NCBI GenBank assembly: GCA_038319215.1
Contig: JBBQCZ010000105.1
Span: 1-14,415 of the forward strand
Direction of reading: 5' to 3'
Length of the DNA: 14,415 nt
Source of the DNA: Bact-19 sp038319215
GTDB lineage: Bacteria > Bacteroidota > Bacteroidia > Bacteroidales > ML635J-15
Below are positions 14,395-14,415 of this stretch, one piece after another. Below the pieces are notes generated by a model. That model did not search any database and was not told the DNA's origin. It saw nothing but the letters and a program-made list of their open reading frames with translations. The stretch's first letter is position 1. Each line of letters opens with the position of its first letter. The position numbers and the translations under genes are program-made.

Positions 14395-14415
14395 GCGTTT
14401 AGAGCGCATTCTGAA

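Overview
The window is AT-rich, and every supported gene lies on the + strand. The genes and signals point to the Bacteroidota, probably Bacteroidales: a DoxX-plus-thioredoxin-like protein sits beside tpiA, there is a GWxTD-domain lipoprotein and a short NusG/UpxY-type antiterminator, exported proteins end their signal peptide in ...FSQ, promoters match TAnnTTTG, and no clear Shine-Dalgarno sites are seen. The species cannot be named from the sequence.

Region 1 (1-10380) is a tightly packed, probably co-transcribed housekeeping block: thymidylate kinase (5' end cut by the window edge), a DoxX/BT_3928-like membrane protein, triosephosphate isomerase (tpiA), ribosomal protein L11 methyltransferase (prmA), a 1501-residue exported protein of unknown function, a GWxTD lipoprotein, and a 23S rRNA 2'-O-methyltransferase of the TrmH/SpoU family (rlmB). 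Gaps are 21, 9, 0, 2, a 23-nt overlap, and 7 nt. The giant protein and the lipoprotein overlap and are both predicted to be exported, so they may act together in the envelope.

Region 2 (10381-11079) is about 700 bp with no convincing gene. It holds a weak terminator-like hairpin after rlmB, a 21-bp palindromic tandem repeat, a widely spaced imperfect inverted repeat, several other hairpins, and a Bacteroidota-type promoter at its right end.

Region 3 (11080-14415) looks accessory. An UpxY/NusG-like antiterminator stands without the polysaccharide genes such proteins normally precede. It is followed by a three-gene overlapping operon, HipB-type repressor, free-standing HipA N-terminal domain (HipS-like), and HipA-type kinase (HipT-like). 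This matches the tripartite HipBST toxin-antitoxin architecture rather than two-gene HipBA. The last gene is a tyrosine recombinase whose frame stops just after the first catalytic arginine, 21 nt before the window end, so it is truncated or frameshifted. The likely story is a stable housekeeping operon followed by an integration-prone spacer carrying a regulatory orphan, a toxin-antitoxin module and a damaged integrase. The HipBST-like operon is the most interesting system here; its general type is known, but its target and the details noted below are not.
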